Source of the DNA: Isoetes taiwanensis
Taxonomy: Eukaryota; Streptophyta; Lycopodiopsida; Isoetales; Isoetaceae
Direction: 5' to 3'
Length of the DNA: 64,000 bases
Assembly (NCBI GenBank): GCA_021234155.1
Contig: JAJEKV010000004.1
Coordinates: 7,194,109-7,258,108 of the forward strand
The position numbers and the translations under genes are program-made. Shown here in pieces: positions 33,357 to 44,429 of this stretch (position 1 is the first letter of the stretch; the number at the start of each line of letters is the position of its first letter). The notes under the pieces are model-generated. The model made no database searches. It was not told where the DNA came from and saw nothing but the letters and a program-made list of their open reading frames with translations.

Positions 33357-33818
33357 TTGGACCCAATCCTCCCTGGGCTACTCCAGAAGCCCAAGCATTC
33401 TGTGCGGCCTGATCAAGATGAGCTATTTGACCATTTCTTGGAGTGGAGGTTGCGCCACAGTCCCACCAAGGAGCTTGCAATGGAGTTGATCAACTTTATT
33501 CTGGAGCGATTTGATTGTGGTCATGAGCCATTGATGGAAATTAATCCATCTGAATGTTATAGGAGACTTGCAATGAGGGGAATTCTTGAACCCCCTCCTC
33601 ATCTGGACGAGATGCTACAGCAGTTTAGGCCTCTGATTCGTGCTGGTTATTTAGCACACTCTCTGGATCAATACATATCAGAGTTCATTCATGAAATTTG
33701 TAAGGGACAGATGCATGGCCTTATTAGGACGTACTACAACGAGTACAACAACTTTGTGGAGTTGGGTCCGCTCTTCTTCCATGAGTATCATCGTGGGATT
33801 ACTTTTTGCAATGACTAG
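33357..33818 (+). CDS. Small unrecognised gene with MRGILEPPP motif
   Basis: Open for about 150 codons. The plausible part begins at about 33400 (PDQDELFDHFLEWRLRH) and runs through ERFDCGHEPLMEINPSECYRRLAMRGILEPPPHLDEML to EYHRGITFCND. It is predicted mostly helical with no membrane segment. It shares the RGIL-x-PPP-x-LxE core with the preceding gene, so the two are diverged duplicates or two exon clusters of one transposon gene. A stop at 33816-33818 is followed by a GRGRGR-coding repeat in another frame. Confidence 0.45.
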   Translation: MDPILPGLLQKPKHSVRPDQDELFDHFLEWRLRHSPTKELAMELINFILERFDCGHEPLMEINPSECYRRLAMRGILEPPPHLDEMLQQFRPLIRAGYLAHSLDQYISEFIHEICKGQMHGLIRTYYNEYNNFVELGPLFFHEYHRGITFCND

Positions 33819-33900
33819 GTACCCCGTATGGTGGGAAGAATCAGGCTGGGATATGCGTGAGCTCTGGGTTCCTAACCCAGCTGCGTGGGTTAGACCTCGC

Positions 33901-33940
33901 AGGGGAAGGGGAAGGGGAAGGGGAAGGGGAAGGGGAAGGG
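33901..33940. repeat. (GGGGAA)n hexamer tract
   Basis: About seven GGGGAA units, in a frame encoding RG repeats. Confidence 0.9.
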
Positions 33941-34072
33941 GTTAGGAACCTAGGGGAAGGTTACTAGGGACATACTGCCGTGGTCTCTAGTAACCTTTGC
34001 TATCTATCATGCATAGTTCATACTTCGGTCTCTATTGTGTTTGGAAGTTGGTATATGATACCGTATTAATAT

Positions 34073-35178
34073 GTTCTAATGCTAACCCTTTGATCTAGAC
34101 CTCCGAAAATTCCGAAAATTGGGCTGTGTGCTGGAGATGAATTAGGAATCCAGCTGGCAAAAAATCAGAATTTATTTTCGTACAATGCATTAATTACGAA
34201 TTTATGAGTGTCTTGCCGCTGCCCGACTTCTAATTGCCACATCGGGAGGAGGATAGGCCCAAACTCCGTTCCGTCAGTTCCTCTTACTCCGCGTTCTTGG
34301 CGGCAGCTTCTCGGCCACGTCCCAACTGCAACAGACCAAAACTCGGCCCCCAAAACGCAAACCCTTCTAGAACCTGGCAACCCACAGGGTTTACGTTTCG
34401 GAGGCCCTCTCCTTGTCAGATTCGTCCGGGACCTTGCGCCGTGTCTTGACGTGGAGTGGGGGTGTTGACGCCAGAGCGGGGACCCTAAAACCCCCCCTGA
34501 AGCTGCTTGCCCCGAATTTCCTCTCCCCAAGGCCCTGAGGACCGACGGGCGATCTCCCCTCTCCGGAACCGCGATTTGGCTCTGCCAATGGACTCAGAAC
34601 ATCGACATTGCCTTGGGGCCCAAGTTCCGTAGCCAGAAGACCACCCGACCTCCAAGAAGCGCCCACCATATTCGTAGTCAATTGGCCTAGGATGTGGATG
34701 CCGGATACTGTCGTGGAGGGCGTGAGTGTTTCTTTCTTTTGCAAAACCGACCTTGTAACTTGCTCCCTAGGGTAATTTTGCCATTCCGGACGACTTGGCG
34801 AGGTCGATTTGCCATTTCGGAGCCTCCCCGGTGCCCGAACGACAAAACACTGCGGTTTCTACAAGGCCGACCTCAGGGCCCGCTGGCGGTTTGACAAGTT
34901 CTCGGGACCGATCTGGAATCTTTTGGGCCTCCCGAAGAGGGGCCCCTAAACGGAGGATCCAACGGCCGGATAGGGGAACCCGGCTCCGGAGGGTGGTCGT
35001 TAAGCGTGCGGCCCCGGGGAGCGCTACCGAGGAAGGGGCTGCCTCGGGAACTTTTTGGATCCGCCTCACGGGGTGGGACTCTCCCCCTCTTGTGAGGGGA
35101 GCCCCGCAAGGTCCCCGGCCTCGTTTGACTTGGGGAATGGTGTCACTCGATTGCCCCGCTGACAGGCTGCCCCGGACC
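34073..35178. repeat. 1.1 kb GC-rich tandem unit, copy A
   Basis: It starts GTTCTAATGCTAACCCTTTGA, contains AACTCGGCCCCCAAAACGCA, a TTTTGCAAAACCGACCTTGT block and GTGCCCGAACGACAAAACAC, and ends where the next copy begins at 35179. The open frames in it are shared between copies without a consistent protein, so I treat it as non-coding. Confidence 0.85.
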
Positions 35179-36236
35179 GTTCTAATGCTAACCCTTTGAC
35201 CTAGACCTTCTCCAGAAAATTCCAAAAAATTGGGTGTGGCTTTGGAGATGAATTAGGAATCCGGTGGCGAAAAATCAGAATTTATTTTCGTACAATGCAT
35301 TAATTACGAATTTATGAGTGTCTTGCCCCTGCAAAAGCGCCCCCCGACTTCTAATTGCCACATTGGGAGGAGGACAGGCCCAAACTCCGTTCCGTGAGTT
35401 CCCCTTGCTCCATGTTCTCGGCCGCAGCTTCTCGGCCACGTCCCAACTGCAACAGACCAAAACTCGGCCCCCAAAACGCAAACCTTTCTAGAACCTGGCA
35501 ACCCACAGGGTTTACGTTTCGGAGGCCCTCTCCCTCTCAGATTCGTCCGGGACCTTGCGCCGTGTCTTGACGTGGAGTGGGGGTGAACGCCAGAGCGGGG
35601 ACCCTAAAATCCCCCGGAAGCTGCTTGCCCCGAATTTCCCCCAAGGCCCTGGGGACCGACGAGCGACCTCCCCTCTCCGGAACCGCGATTTGGCTCTGCC
35701 AATGGACTCAGAATGTCGACATTGCCCTGGGGACCAAGTTCCGTGGCCAGAAGACCACCCTACCTCCAAGAAGCGCCAAAGTAGCTCATGTCCACCATAC
35801 TCGTTAGGATGTGGATGCCGGATACTGTCGTGGAGGGCGTGAGTGTTTCTTTCTTTTGCAAAACCGACCTTGTAACTTGCTCCCTAGGGTAATTTTGCCA
35901 TTTCGGACGACTTGGCAAGGTCGATTTGCCATTCCGGAGCCTCCCTGGTGCCCGAACGACAAAACACTGCGGTTTCTACAAGGCCGACCTCAGGACACTC
36001 CGCGGTTTGACAAGTTCTCCCGGACCGACGTCACGGAATCTTTTGGGCCTTCGAAGAGGGGCCCCCGAACGGAGGATCCAACGGCCGGATAGGGAACCGG
36101 GCTCAGGGAGGGTGGTCGTTAGCGCGGCGGCCCCGGGAGCGTTGCCGTGAAGGGGGTCGCCGGGGAACTCTTTTGGATCCCGCCTCACGGGGCCGGACTC
36201 TCCCCTCTTGTGAGGGAGCCCCCGCAAGGTCCCCGC
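35179..36236. repeat. 1.1 kb tandem unit, copy B (left part)
   Basis: Same order of blocks as copy A with scattered indels. It is interrupted at 36236 by a CACTA element and resumes at 41174. Confidence 0.85.
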
Positions 36237-37129
36237 CACTACTACGAAGCGGGCTATTAGCGGCGTCGTTAGTGACGTCACATCGGCGTATTAGAGGCGC
36301 CGGCGTCGCATGAAGGCGTCTTGCAAATGTTACCGGACGTTGCAAAATGACGCCGCCAGGATTCGTCGCAGGCGACGCCACGTCGCCGCAGTGAAAGCGT
36401 GTTTTTCGACGGCGTCGGCGTCGCCAGAAGCGTTAATACGTCGCTACGACGTTCTAATCTCGTTATCTTTACGTCACCCATGAAACGTGCATGCAACATG
36501 TTTGCAACGTCCAGGACGTCGGTGTAACGTCCTCCACACGTTCTTATCTCGTTGCTTACACGTCGCAGCGTAGACGTTGTTTACGACGTATTTGGCAGCG
36601 GTGTGCGCAGCGCAAAGGCGTCGGTATAACGTCCTTCATACGTCGTTCCAACGTTGTTATCTCGTTGCTTGCACGTCGCAAATGAAACGTCCACATCAAT
36701 GGCAATGATTTCATTTTTAAAATAATCCTTGCCAATATCAATGGTTCTGTCTGATTGTCAAGCCTTTTCTTCATATCAGTGCAGAACCGAGAAAGGGGAT
36801 TTGAACCCCAATAATTCCAAGAACTCAAGAACATGGATTTGAACCCCAGTTATTCTAGGATATCATGAAGAACAGGATTTATGCTTCCCTATAAATGGAA
36901 TAATTCTGGGCATCTAGAATAGAAGCTTGATGTGTTTGACCTGGACATTTAACTGAGTCAATTTTCGGATGCTGCAGTTAAGCTTATACAACAGAGTTGA
37001 AGTGCTGCAAACATATAAAAGTTACTCATTTAGTACAACAAGGAAAAAAACCTAAATAAAGACACTCAATCTGTCTCAAAATCTGTCTCAATAATGCAAC
37101 GAATATTTCGTTCTCATCTTTGCATGGCG

Positions 37130-37811
37130 ACTTGACAATCTAAGAAAGACTAAAGCTCTGTCATTTAAAGGCTGAAGATCCTTGATATCATCCATGGCAA
37201 GGAGCCCAACAATGTCATCTTCCTTAAGTAGAAGATGGTCGCTGTCATTGAACTGAACTTCAGTGCCTGCATATTTTGAGTAGACAATCAAATCCCCAAC
37301 CTATAGACAACAACAGAAGTCAGGCTAGAACCATTTTTAACAACGAAAAAATCTTTGCAAGGCAGCGTTTTAAATTATCAACGACCATGTAAAAGAACAA
37401 TCACCTTTAAAGCAGGCTCAAGCTTTTTGTCACCAACTGTTTTTCCATCACCAACGGCAACTACTTCGCTTTGAGCTGTGGTTGGTAACAAGGTTCCTCC
37501 AGAAGTCTTTTCCTCGACTATTTGTCTTTTCACTAAAACCCTATCACCAAGGGGCTTAAGGGTTTTAAACTGCAAGGGAACATCAAGTGCACATCAACGG
37601 CCATAAATCTCCAACTACATCCTAAGCTACAAGCAAGCATCCTAAGCTACAAGCAAGCACTGTTAATCGAAGCTGCTTATCCATGAAGTTTAGCAGTCAT
37701 TAAATCAGAAAGAAAAGTTCCACTTACATTACAACAACACTGACAAATGCAAAATGCCATCTTGGTTGAACATACCTTTGGAGGTGCAGCAACACTTGTA
37801 GCTGCTCTCAT
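37130..37811 (-). pseudogene. Captured fragment of plastid co-chaperonin 20 (Cpn20/Cpn21)
   Basis: Three exons on the minus strand keep their GT/AG borders: about 37811-37776 (MRAATSVAAPPK), 37569-37405 ([43 protein letters not shown]) and 37300-37135 (VGDLIVYSKYAGTEVQFND, LLLKEDDIVGLL, DIKDLQPLND). In plastids Cpn20 is a double-domain partner of the Cpn60 chaperonin. Only the first GroES-like domain is present; a stretch between TTAQSE and VVAVG is shorter than usual, and the second domain is missing. Because introns are retained it was captured as genomic DNA. It lies inside the CACTA element. Confidence 0.85.
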
Positions 37812-37834
37812 TATGAGACGCCATAGCCAGAGCT

Positions 37835-39400
37835 TCAACACAGGCAATAAAGAAAAGGAATCTGGCCAAACACGCCATATCTGAGCTTTACAAGCACCGG
37901 AATAGACGCATAGATAAAACCGGATGAATAGCTACAAGTTCCGGCCATGAGCTTTCTGGGCGGGAAGGATCCGGAAGGCTCAAAAATCCCTTTTAATAAT
38001 CCCATTATACTAGGAATCATGATTTGAATGTCCCAATATCCTTTCTCGTGGCAACTTCCATTTCCATGATAAGCCATATATAAGTTCCAGCATTCCATTT
38101 CCCTGCCACAATATTGACTTTGTTAATTCAATAAATAAAGCAACCTGAATTAAATTAGCCATACAATGCCCTGGTTCTTGCAGACCACACAGCTATAACA
38201 ATTGTCAGGTTTCTAATCACATATAGACCCATATATTACTGCATTCTAGATTCATATATTACTGCATTCTAGTGCATTTAAGTAAGAATCGCTTCTATAA
38301 TGTTATTAAGTAGGATTGGGCAGTTCTCTTTTCTAAAGGACTGCAAATTAATAGCTACCAGAAAAGGGAGCTCATTTCTGCTCTTTTGGCCAGGATAACC
38401 TTGGCTACAATCCCTTGGAGCGAAGAAGGAAAAATCCCCTTTTTCTTCGTTACTATGTGGACAATAAGAAGTTAGATAGCACTCCAAACTTAAAACTGAC
38501 CTCGGCCAACCAGAATTTCGCTCATCCAAGACATCTGAAAGCAGAAAGTAGAAGGCTAAGTTACAAGTGAAATATTCATGTAAATGCTGGAATAAAAATT
38601 TCGTATACAATGTATAGAACAAGCAAGGGTCTTACCACAGTGCTGCTGATGTGGATACCTGAGAGTCGAATGTATAGATTGTGCTGGTATTGTGAATCTA
38701 AATGGGCTTAGAACAGGGCTATTTGCATTATCTCCCTACAACCGCCACAACTAAAGACTGTAAAGCGTTGGAAAATGGTTCTGTGTCATGAACACTAATT
38801 ACCATGAAGTCTCATATGGAAAAGAGAATCAAACAATAGAAAATATAACCTTTTCAAAAATCAGAAGAATCATGCATCTCGATCTTTATATGCTCGTTGC
38901 ATCCTTCTGTAAGATTATAGCACATTTGACATTTAGAACAATGATTCAAGCAGCATGCCTTATTATGAGAAAGAATGCGTTGAACATAATCTACTGCTTT
39001 GAATCTACTGTGCAAAATCCTTGTGTTTTGTTACCTTATAATGTCACTTAAAAACCTGAACAGAATCTGCCTTTGCTATTTTTGTATGCCTTCAAGCCGT
39101 TGCCATCTCCATTCGGCGGACCTACAGAAGAAATGAAGCCCTAAATCCGCTGAACCTTAGCAAGCTGTAACTGCCGTTGAAGAAAATAAAGTGGAGAAAT
39201 TCCGTTCAATAACTGGGAAAAGAAAATAAACCAGAAAGAAGGATCTTCATCTTCGGAAAATCATCTTCAGAGCTCTCAACCAGTGGCATCTGCAAGGTTA
39301 AGCGATCTGTGCGAACTGGCCGCCTCCTTTCTTCCGCCCTAATTTTTTCCCTCCATCTCTTTCTCAACCGTGGCCTTCGATCCATCTCCACCGACTTAAT
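37835..39400. other. Further unassigned DNA inside the CACTA element
   Basis: Minus-strand frames at 38098-37835 and 38622-38278 look exon-like in length but match nothing I recognise. A direct repeat CATCCTAAGCTACAAGCAAG occurs twice at 37618-37655, just before this stretch. Possibly other captured gene pieces. Confidence 0.35.
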
Positions 39401-40464
39401 CTTAGCCCTCGGATATTTTTTGGGTTTTTCCTTAGCTAAGGGAATTAATTTAATTGCACCCCAACATTATCCCATAAGCCATGCACATGTTGTGGCAGGT
39501 AAAGTACTAGGTAATGCATGGCTGGAAGGCAAACCACTAGCAGAAAATTCCGCTCGCTCCAACATCTGCATAGGCTTATTTGTGGTAAAGTATAGGGGAA
39601 CCTACGTTAGGAGAAGGTTTCTGGAGGAAACCTGGAGTCAGGGAGCTCCATTCTAATTTGGTTCTGTGCAGGTGTCGGTATGGCCATGTGGATGAGATGG
39701 GGATCGTCCAGTTTGATTTCGTTGGTTCTGCAGTGGAGACCTGAGGTTTTTTGGCAGACAATGCCTTAGCAACATTACAAAAGTTTAGAAGCCAACTTTA
39801 CGATACTCGAAGCCAATTCTTAAGTCGAAACGGCCATAGGCTTAATGAAGGCAACAAGCCGGGCGGACAGGGTCGCCCAATTCACGAAACCAAGCCTTTG
39901 CCTTTGCTTGTGCCTATACGTGTCCTCCACTTTGCCTTTGCCTTAGACACGATACAAGCAAAGGCAGAGATGATGAACATCCTTCCCTATTGCCACTCTA
40001 AACCAATTCAATTTAATTTCCATTGCCACTCCAAACCAAGAATTAAAATATGTGGTCATAAAACAACTTTCATGCAACATATAGTTATAGATCAAGCATG
40101 CCCTTTATTGTGAATTGTTCCTCAGAGATGGTGCACTGATCCACATTTTTTTGCCAGTGGTTAAGATGTTTATGTGTACAAGAATTGAGAGAAGTGGCAT
40201 TGCTGCAAGGGGTCATGGGTGTTATAGAAGGTAGGAATAAACCCACAATTACCAGTTGTCGTGTCTCAATGCAATTAGACACTGCCAAAGTAATTGGTCT
40301 TGCGTAATGAAAAGAGCAAGGGAATACTACCAGATTATGCTTTAATTCAAGAAATAAATATAGCAACATGCACAAAAAAAGCAAAATAGATGCAAACATG
40401 TTGGTAATAAGGGTTAAATTAGAGGAAGCAAAATCAAAAGCACAGCCTCTAGGAAATACAGAAG

Positions 40465-40830
40465 CTACAAATCGAGTCGTCCATGTGGAAAATATGTTTT
40501 AGAAGTAGTGTGAATTTTCTTCTTAAACGAGTGAAGCAAGGATCCATCAGTGTCATCTACAGGCTCATCCTCGGGCAAACTTGCATGTTCAAAAGTATCA
40601 GAGGGAAGCAATGGGAAATGGCGAACCATCTTCTCAGGTACGTTCTTACCTTGCATATCATTTTTGTACCTAGAGGCATTGCACACCATACAATGCGTAG
40701 TTTTGCTCAATGTTTCAGAAGGATAGAAGATCATGCAATCATTTGGACATGCATGAATGCTCTTGTAACCAAGGCCAGTTGCCTGAATAATCTTCTTCAC
40801 ATCATCTCCATGACTGGGTAAACTCGTGAC
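40465..40830 (-). pseudogene. Truncated TNP2 transposase fragment
   Basis: Minus-strand frame with ATGLGYKSIHACPNDCMIFYPSE, HCMVCNASRYKNDMQGK and EKMVRHFPLLPSD, the same TNP2 region as 28800-28990, followed by HTTSKTYFPHGRLDL and an abrupt end. It shows that the element descends from an autonomous CACTA copy and fixes the transposase side at the right end. Confidence 0.8.
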
Positions 40831-41173
40831 GTCGCATGTGTTACGACAGACGTTGAACATACAACGTGTCACGTCGCACATGCAACGCGACGTCGCATGA
40901 ACTACGCCGGACGTTTCATATGCGACGTCGCATTGTATAAACGACGTTACAGGTTGCCCATGCGACGTGGCGCGTTGCAATTCCGACGTGGTGCGTTGCT
41001 GTTGCAACGTAGGCCATTGCGACGTCTGCCTGGACGTTTGTAATGCGTCGTGGCACGTCGCACATGCGACGTCGTGAAAAAATCTTAGCGACGTTTTAAG
41101 AACGCGCGATTATTTTGCGACGTCGACGTTTGCCGTACGTCGCAAACCGACGTCGTTAATAGCTCTAGTAGTG

Positions 41174-41740
41174 GGCCTCGTTTGACTTGGGGAAGGGTGC
41201 CAGCTCGGTTGCCCCGCAACGGGCTGCCCCGACCGTTCTAATGCTAACCCTTTGACCACCTTCTCTGAAAATTCCGAAAATTGGGCTGTGTGCTGGAGAT
41301 GAATTAGGAATCCAGCTGGCAAAAAATCAGAATTTATTTTCGTACAATGCATTAATTACGAATTTATGAGTGTCTTGCCCCTGCAGAAGCGCCCCCCGAC
41401 TTCTAATTGCCACATCGGGAGGAGGACGGGTCCAAACTCCGTTCTGTCAGTTTCCCTTGCTCCGCGTTCTCGGCTGCAGCTTCTCAGCCACGTCCCAACT
41501 GCAACAGACCAAAACTCGGCCCCCAAAACGCAAACCCTTCTAGAACCTGGCAACCCACAAGGTTTACGTTTCGGAGGCCCTCTCCTTGTCAGATTCGTCC
41601 GGGACCTTGTGCCGTGTCTTGACGTGGAGTGGGGGTGTTGAAGCTAGAGCGGGGACCCTAAAATCCCCCCGGAAGCTGCTTGCCCCGAAAGTCCTCTCCC
41701 CAAGGCCCTGGGGACCGACGGGCGACCTCCCCTCTCCGGC
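41174..41740. repeat. 1.1 kb tandem unit: end of copy B and truncated copy C
   Basis: 41174-41234 completes copy B. Copy C starts at 41235 with the same GTTCTAATGC start and stops at CTCTCCGG near 41738, where the sequence changes to unrelated DNA. Confidence 0.85.
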
Positions 41741-42083
41741 CCAAATTCTCTTTATGTTCCATGGAATCACCATTTAAATCTGTTTGTCCGTCCTCTGTAC
41801 TGCTAACCTGTATTTTTAGATTGGCTTTTGGATGCAAATGTGTTGCGAAATCTTGGGTGCATAGGAGCAGATTGTTCTGAGTGAAATATGGATCAAGAAG
41901 AGGATCATCTTGCTCCGTGGAGTGTACTACCTGTTTCTGAGAACCATCATCAGCATCATCATCGTAATCCTGGCCATAATAGGGAAGATCAACATCATCG
42001 AAAGGATTGAACGTCTCTGCCTCCATACGAGCGGAAAAGTTTTTTTCTTTTAGGCAAAGCTTGCTGGGAAGCTTGAAGACCAT
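41741..42083 (-). CDS. Unrecognised acidic exon
   Basis: Frame on the minus strand from about 42083: MVFKLPSKLCLKEK then NPFDDVDLPYYGQDYDDDADDG and a polar stretch to the junction with the tandem unit, where it is cut. It could be the N-terminal exon of a transposon or host gene truncated by the repeat. No domain recognised. Confidence 0.3.
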
Positions 42084-42372
42084 TTTGGAGGGAACGAGGA
42101 GATTTTTGAAGCGCTAAAAATAAAATCTGGCCGGACAGATCCTGCCAAATCCACGACAAAAATAAGTTGGATATCGGAAATTCTCGTAAAGCTCAGTATA
42201 CTTCGTTTCCAACCAGCATTGTGTGTATGGACATTTACCGGAAGTTTCCTTGCTATCAGACCGAAATTTTTCAATTTCAAATTGGAAAATACGTGAGTGT
42301 AAAAGTTTGCTCAACACTATAAGCAACATAGGGTGGCGGTAGCCTATAAGGGCGCGCGTTAGTATTGGCTCA

Positions 42373-42450
42373 TAAAAACATAATATAGATAAAAAAAACA
42401 TAATATAGATAAAAAACATAATATAGATAAAAACCACAATATAGATAAAA
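42373..42450. repeat. ~19 bp AT-rich tandem repeat
   Basis: CATAATATAGATAAAA repeated about five times with small spacers. Confidence 0.85.
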
Positions 42451-43080
42451 TACATAAGTAATAAAACAAATAGAGCAAAGTTGCTAATCTAGACATATAT
42501 AACGCAGTTTGATATTTTCCATTTTTTTTGTTCCAGCCTAATTTTTCCGCGCCGCAATCCTTTTCTCTATTTGGCTGCCACGTTTTTTGTTAAAAAAATC
42601 TGGTCATTGCATGCCGATGAAGTGTCATCCTCCTCCGACAACTTCATCCTCCTCCGACAGCTTGATCCGGCATTGGTATATATAAGAAGCTCTGCTCCCA
42701 TTCTTAGGCACTATAATTTTCAGCTTTGCACGAACTTACTCTACTTCGATTCGTTGGAAGTAAGTATGCTTTATCAGTATGCATCATTCTGATTAGTATG
42801 CTTTTGGTTTTTCTACGAAAATCTGGTAGCGATGCTATAAATCTTTGGTTTGCCTCGGATTTGAAAGGAAAATATCTGTGAAATCAATTAATGCTCTCTT
42901 TCTCTCGATCCAAAATGTCTGCGCTCTCTTTTTTTAAGCCAAAATGTATGCATCAGTCTACTCTGGCGGTTTTGCTCTGCTAGATTAGATTTCAAAACAG
43001 CCTGCAAATATGGCAGATTGGAGACGTCTTCTTCTCAACAAAACCAAAAACGAAACCAAAAAATGAAGCATTTAAGAATC

Positions 43081-43290
43081 CTACCTCAACAATCGTTTTC
43101 GAGCCCCTTTGCCAGCAGCGGATCCACAGCAGTCCACAAGATCATGTCTGGATCTGGATTCCGCCCCTTTCTGTGCTATTTTTGTTATGCGCTCCTGCAC
43201 TATGGATTCCAAGAATGCGTCTAATTCCTTATGCAGCCTCTTCACCCTGCGCTCATAACCCTGCAAATCAAGCCAGGCCAAAAAGGGCAA
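43081..43290 (-). pseudogene. Cytochrome P450 fragment (inner exon part)
   Basis: The minus strand encodes WLDLQGYERRVKRLHKELDAFLESIVQER, the segment after helix F/G that is typical of plant CYP71-clan P450s (WLDLQGYERRMKRLHKKLDxFL). It lies directly beside a P450 fragment on the other strand. Confidence 0.7.
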
Positions 43291-43303
43291 AAAAATCGCC
43301 CAC

Positions 43304-43470
43304 ATTGAAGATGGCTATGGAGTTTTTCAAAACCCATGACGCATCCTATGCATCCAGACCAAATCTGGCAGTTGGGCGCCTTCTTTTCTACAATTCCACG
43401 GATTGGGCCCAATTTGGCCCCCATTGGAGGGATATGAGAAAGCTCTGTAAATCGTCGAGCTTTTCATCCA
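43304..43470 (+). pseudogene. Cytochrome P450 N-terminal fragment
   Basis: The plus strand encodes MAMEFFKTHDASYASRPNL followed by FYNSTDWAQFGPHWRDMRKLC, the conserved N-terminal region of CYP71-clan P450s (helices B and C, WR in HWRDMRK). Opposite strand to the adjacent P450 piece, so one of them has been inverted. Confidence 0.75.
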
Positions 43471-43739
43471 AAAACGGCTCCAGGAAAGCTCCCATATCAG
43501 ATCCGAATAAATTTCTTGCTATGCCATGACCAGAATGGCTATGGGAAAGAAATATTTCAGCGATTCAGCGTGTTTTCAAGTCTGCCATGATCCAATCATT
43601 AATAATTTGCTAAGGATTTAATGCATGTGCCCAGGCAACCCAATTTATTTTGTCAGCATGGAGAAAGCATACAATGGGAATATCCAAGCCGTTCACAAGC
43701 CATAGGGTAACAGGCATCTCAACACAGAGCATGACATGC

Positions 43740-44425
43740 TCACCTATAGGTAGTTGAATGCCAAATGCGAACTGTTCCATCTTTAGATTCAGTAATGATG
43801 ATGGGCAATTCCGGATGAAAACAAGCTGCAGAGACGTTATGCATGCTGAACATAGCTTTTAGTTTGATAATCCCAGATCTGCACAGGAATAAAAGAAACC
43901 ATAAACATTTGCCTGCAAAAACGTTTTTGTTAAGGACATACCTTAGCAATTTGGTCATCAGAATCAGTTATCAAATGAGGCCTGTCACCCCCCGTACAAT
44001 ATTCTACACAATTAACTCCTTTTGAGTGAGCTTCCAATGTAAAGTTTGGTTCAGGTGATCCAAGGTTCCAGATCTATAAAAATATTAATTAATCAAGAAA
44101 AGAAGAAAGTAGGGATGCTTAAATAGGTTGAAGAGAACATGAAGAATCTCACCTTTATTGTGCGGTCCAAGGGTGCACTAGCAAATGTGTTTGTGTCTTT
44201 TGGATTAAAAGAAATTTGCATGACATAGTGGGAATGTCCTTCAAATATTTGTGTGCATGTCCAACCCTTATCCCAATCCCAAAGTTTAATTAACATGTCA
44301 TCAGAAGATGAGAGAAGATGAGAGGACGTGAGGTAGAGTTGGATGCACAGCAACACATCTAATATAGTCAGTATGCGCTTCAAATGACTTGATTTTGCCC
44401 ATTGTGTTATAGACTCCAGCCACAA
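43740..44425 (-). pseudogene. Coatomer beta-prime (COPB2) WD40 fragment
   Basis: Exon-like pieces on the minus strand in the correct order are [50 protein letters not shown] (44320-44150), then a middle exon with [33 protein letters not shown] (about 44070-43950), and [26 protein letters not shown] (43845-43750). Beta-prime COP is a subunit of the COPI vesicle coat. Only about four WD repeats are present and the joins are eroded. Introns are retained, so it is a genomic fragment, not a processed copy. Confidence 0.8.
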
Positions 44426-44429
44426 TCCA

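Larger units (their letters stand above)
36237..41173. mobile_element. Complete CACTA (En/Spm) element, 4937 bp
   Basis: The left end is CACTACTACGAAG and the right end, inverted, CACTACTAGAGC; after a small gap both continue CTATTA(A/G)CG(A/G)CGTCG. Subterminal arrays rich in CGTCG and ACGT lie at 36290-36690 and 40820-41150. The insertion splits the tandem unit. The empty site in copy A reads GTCCCCGGCCTCG, while here the flanks are GTCCCCGC and GGCCTCG, so a 3 bp GGC target duplication with one lost base on the left explains it. Inside are a truncated TNP2 piece (minus strand) and captured host gene fragments. It is non-autonomous. Confidence 0.85.

Noticed and set aside
32741-33412. Two leucine/serine-rich frames with membrane-like composition
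   Set aside because: They arise from the CTTGATCTTCCTTG low-complexity repeat.
34165-36381. Many GC-rich frames in the 1.1 kb units
   Set aside because: They occur on both strands in several frames and shift between copies, so no protein is conserved. Only the PFRTTW segment is worth testing.
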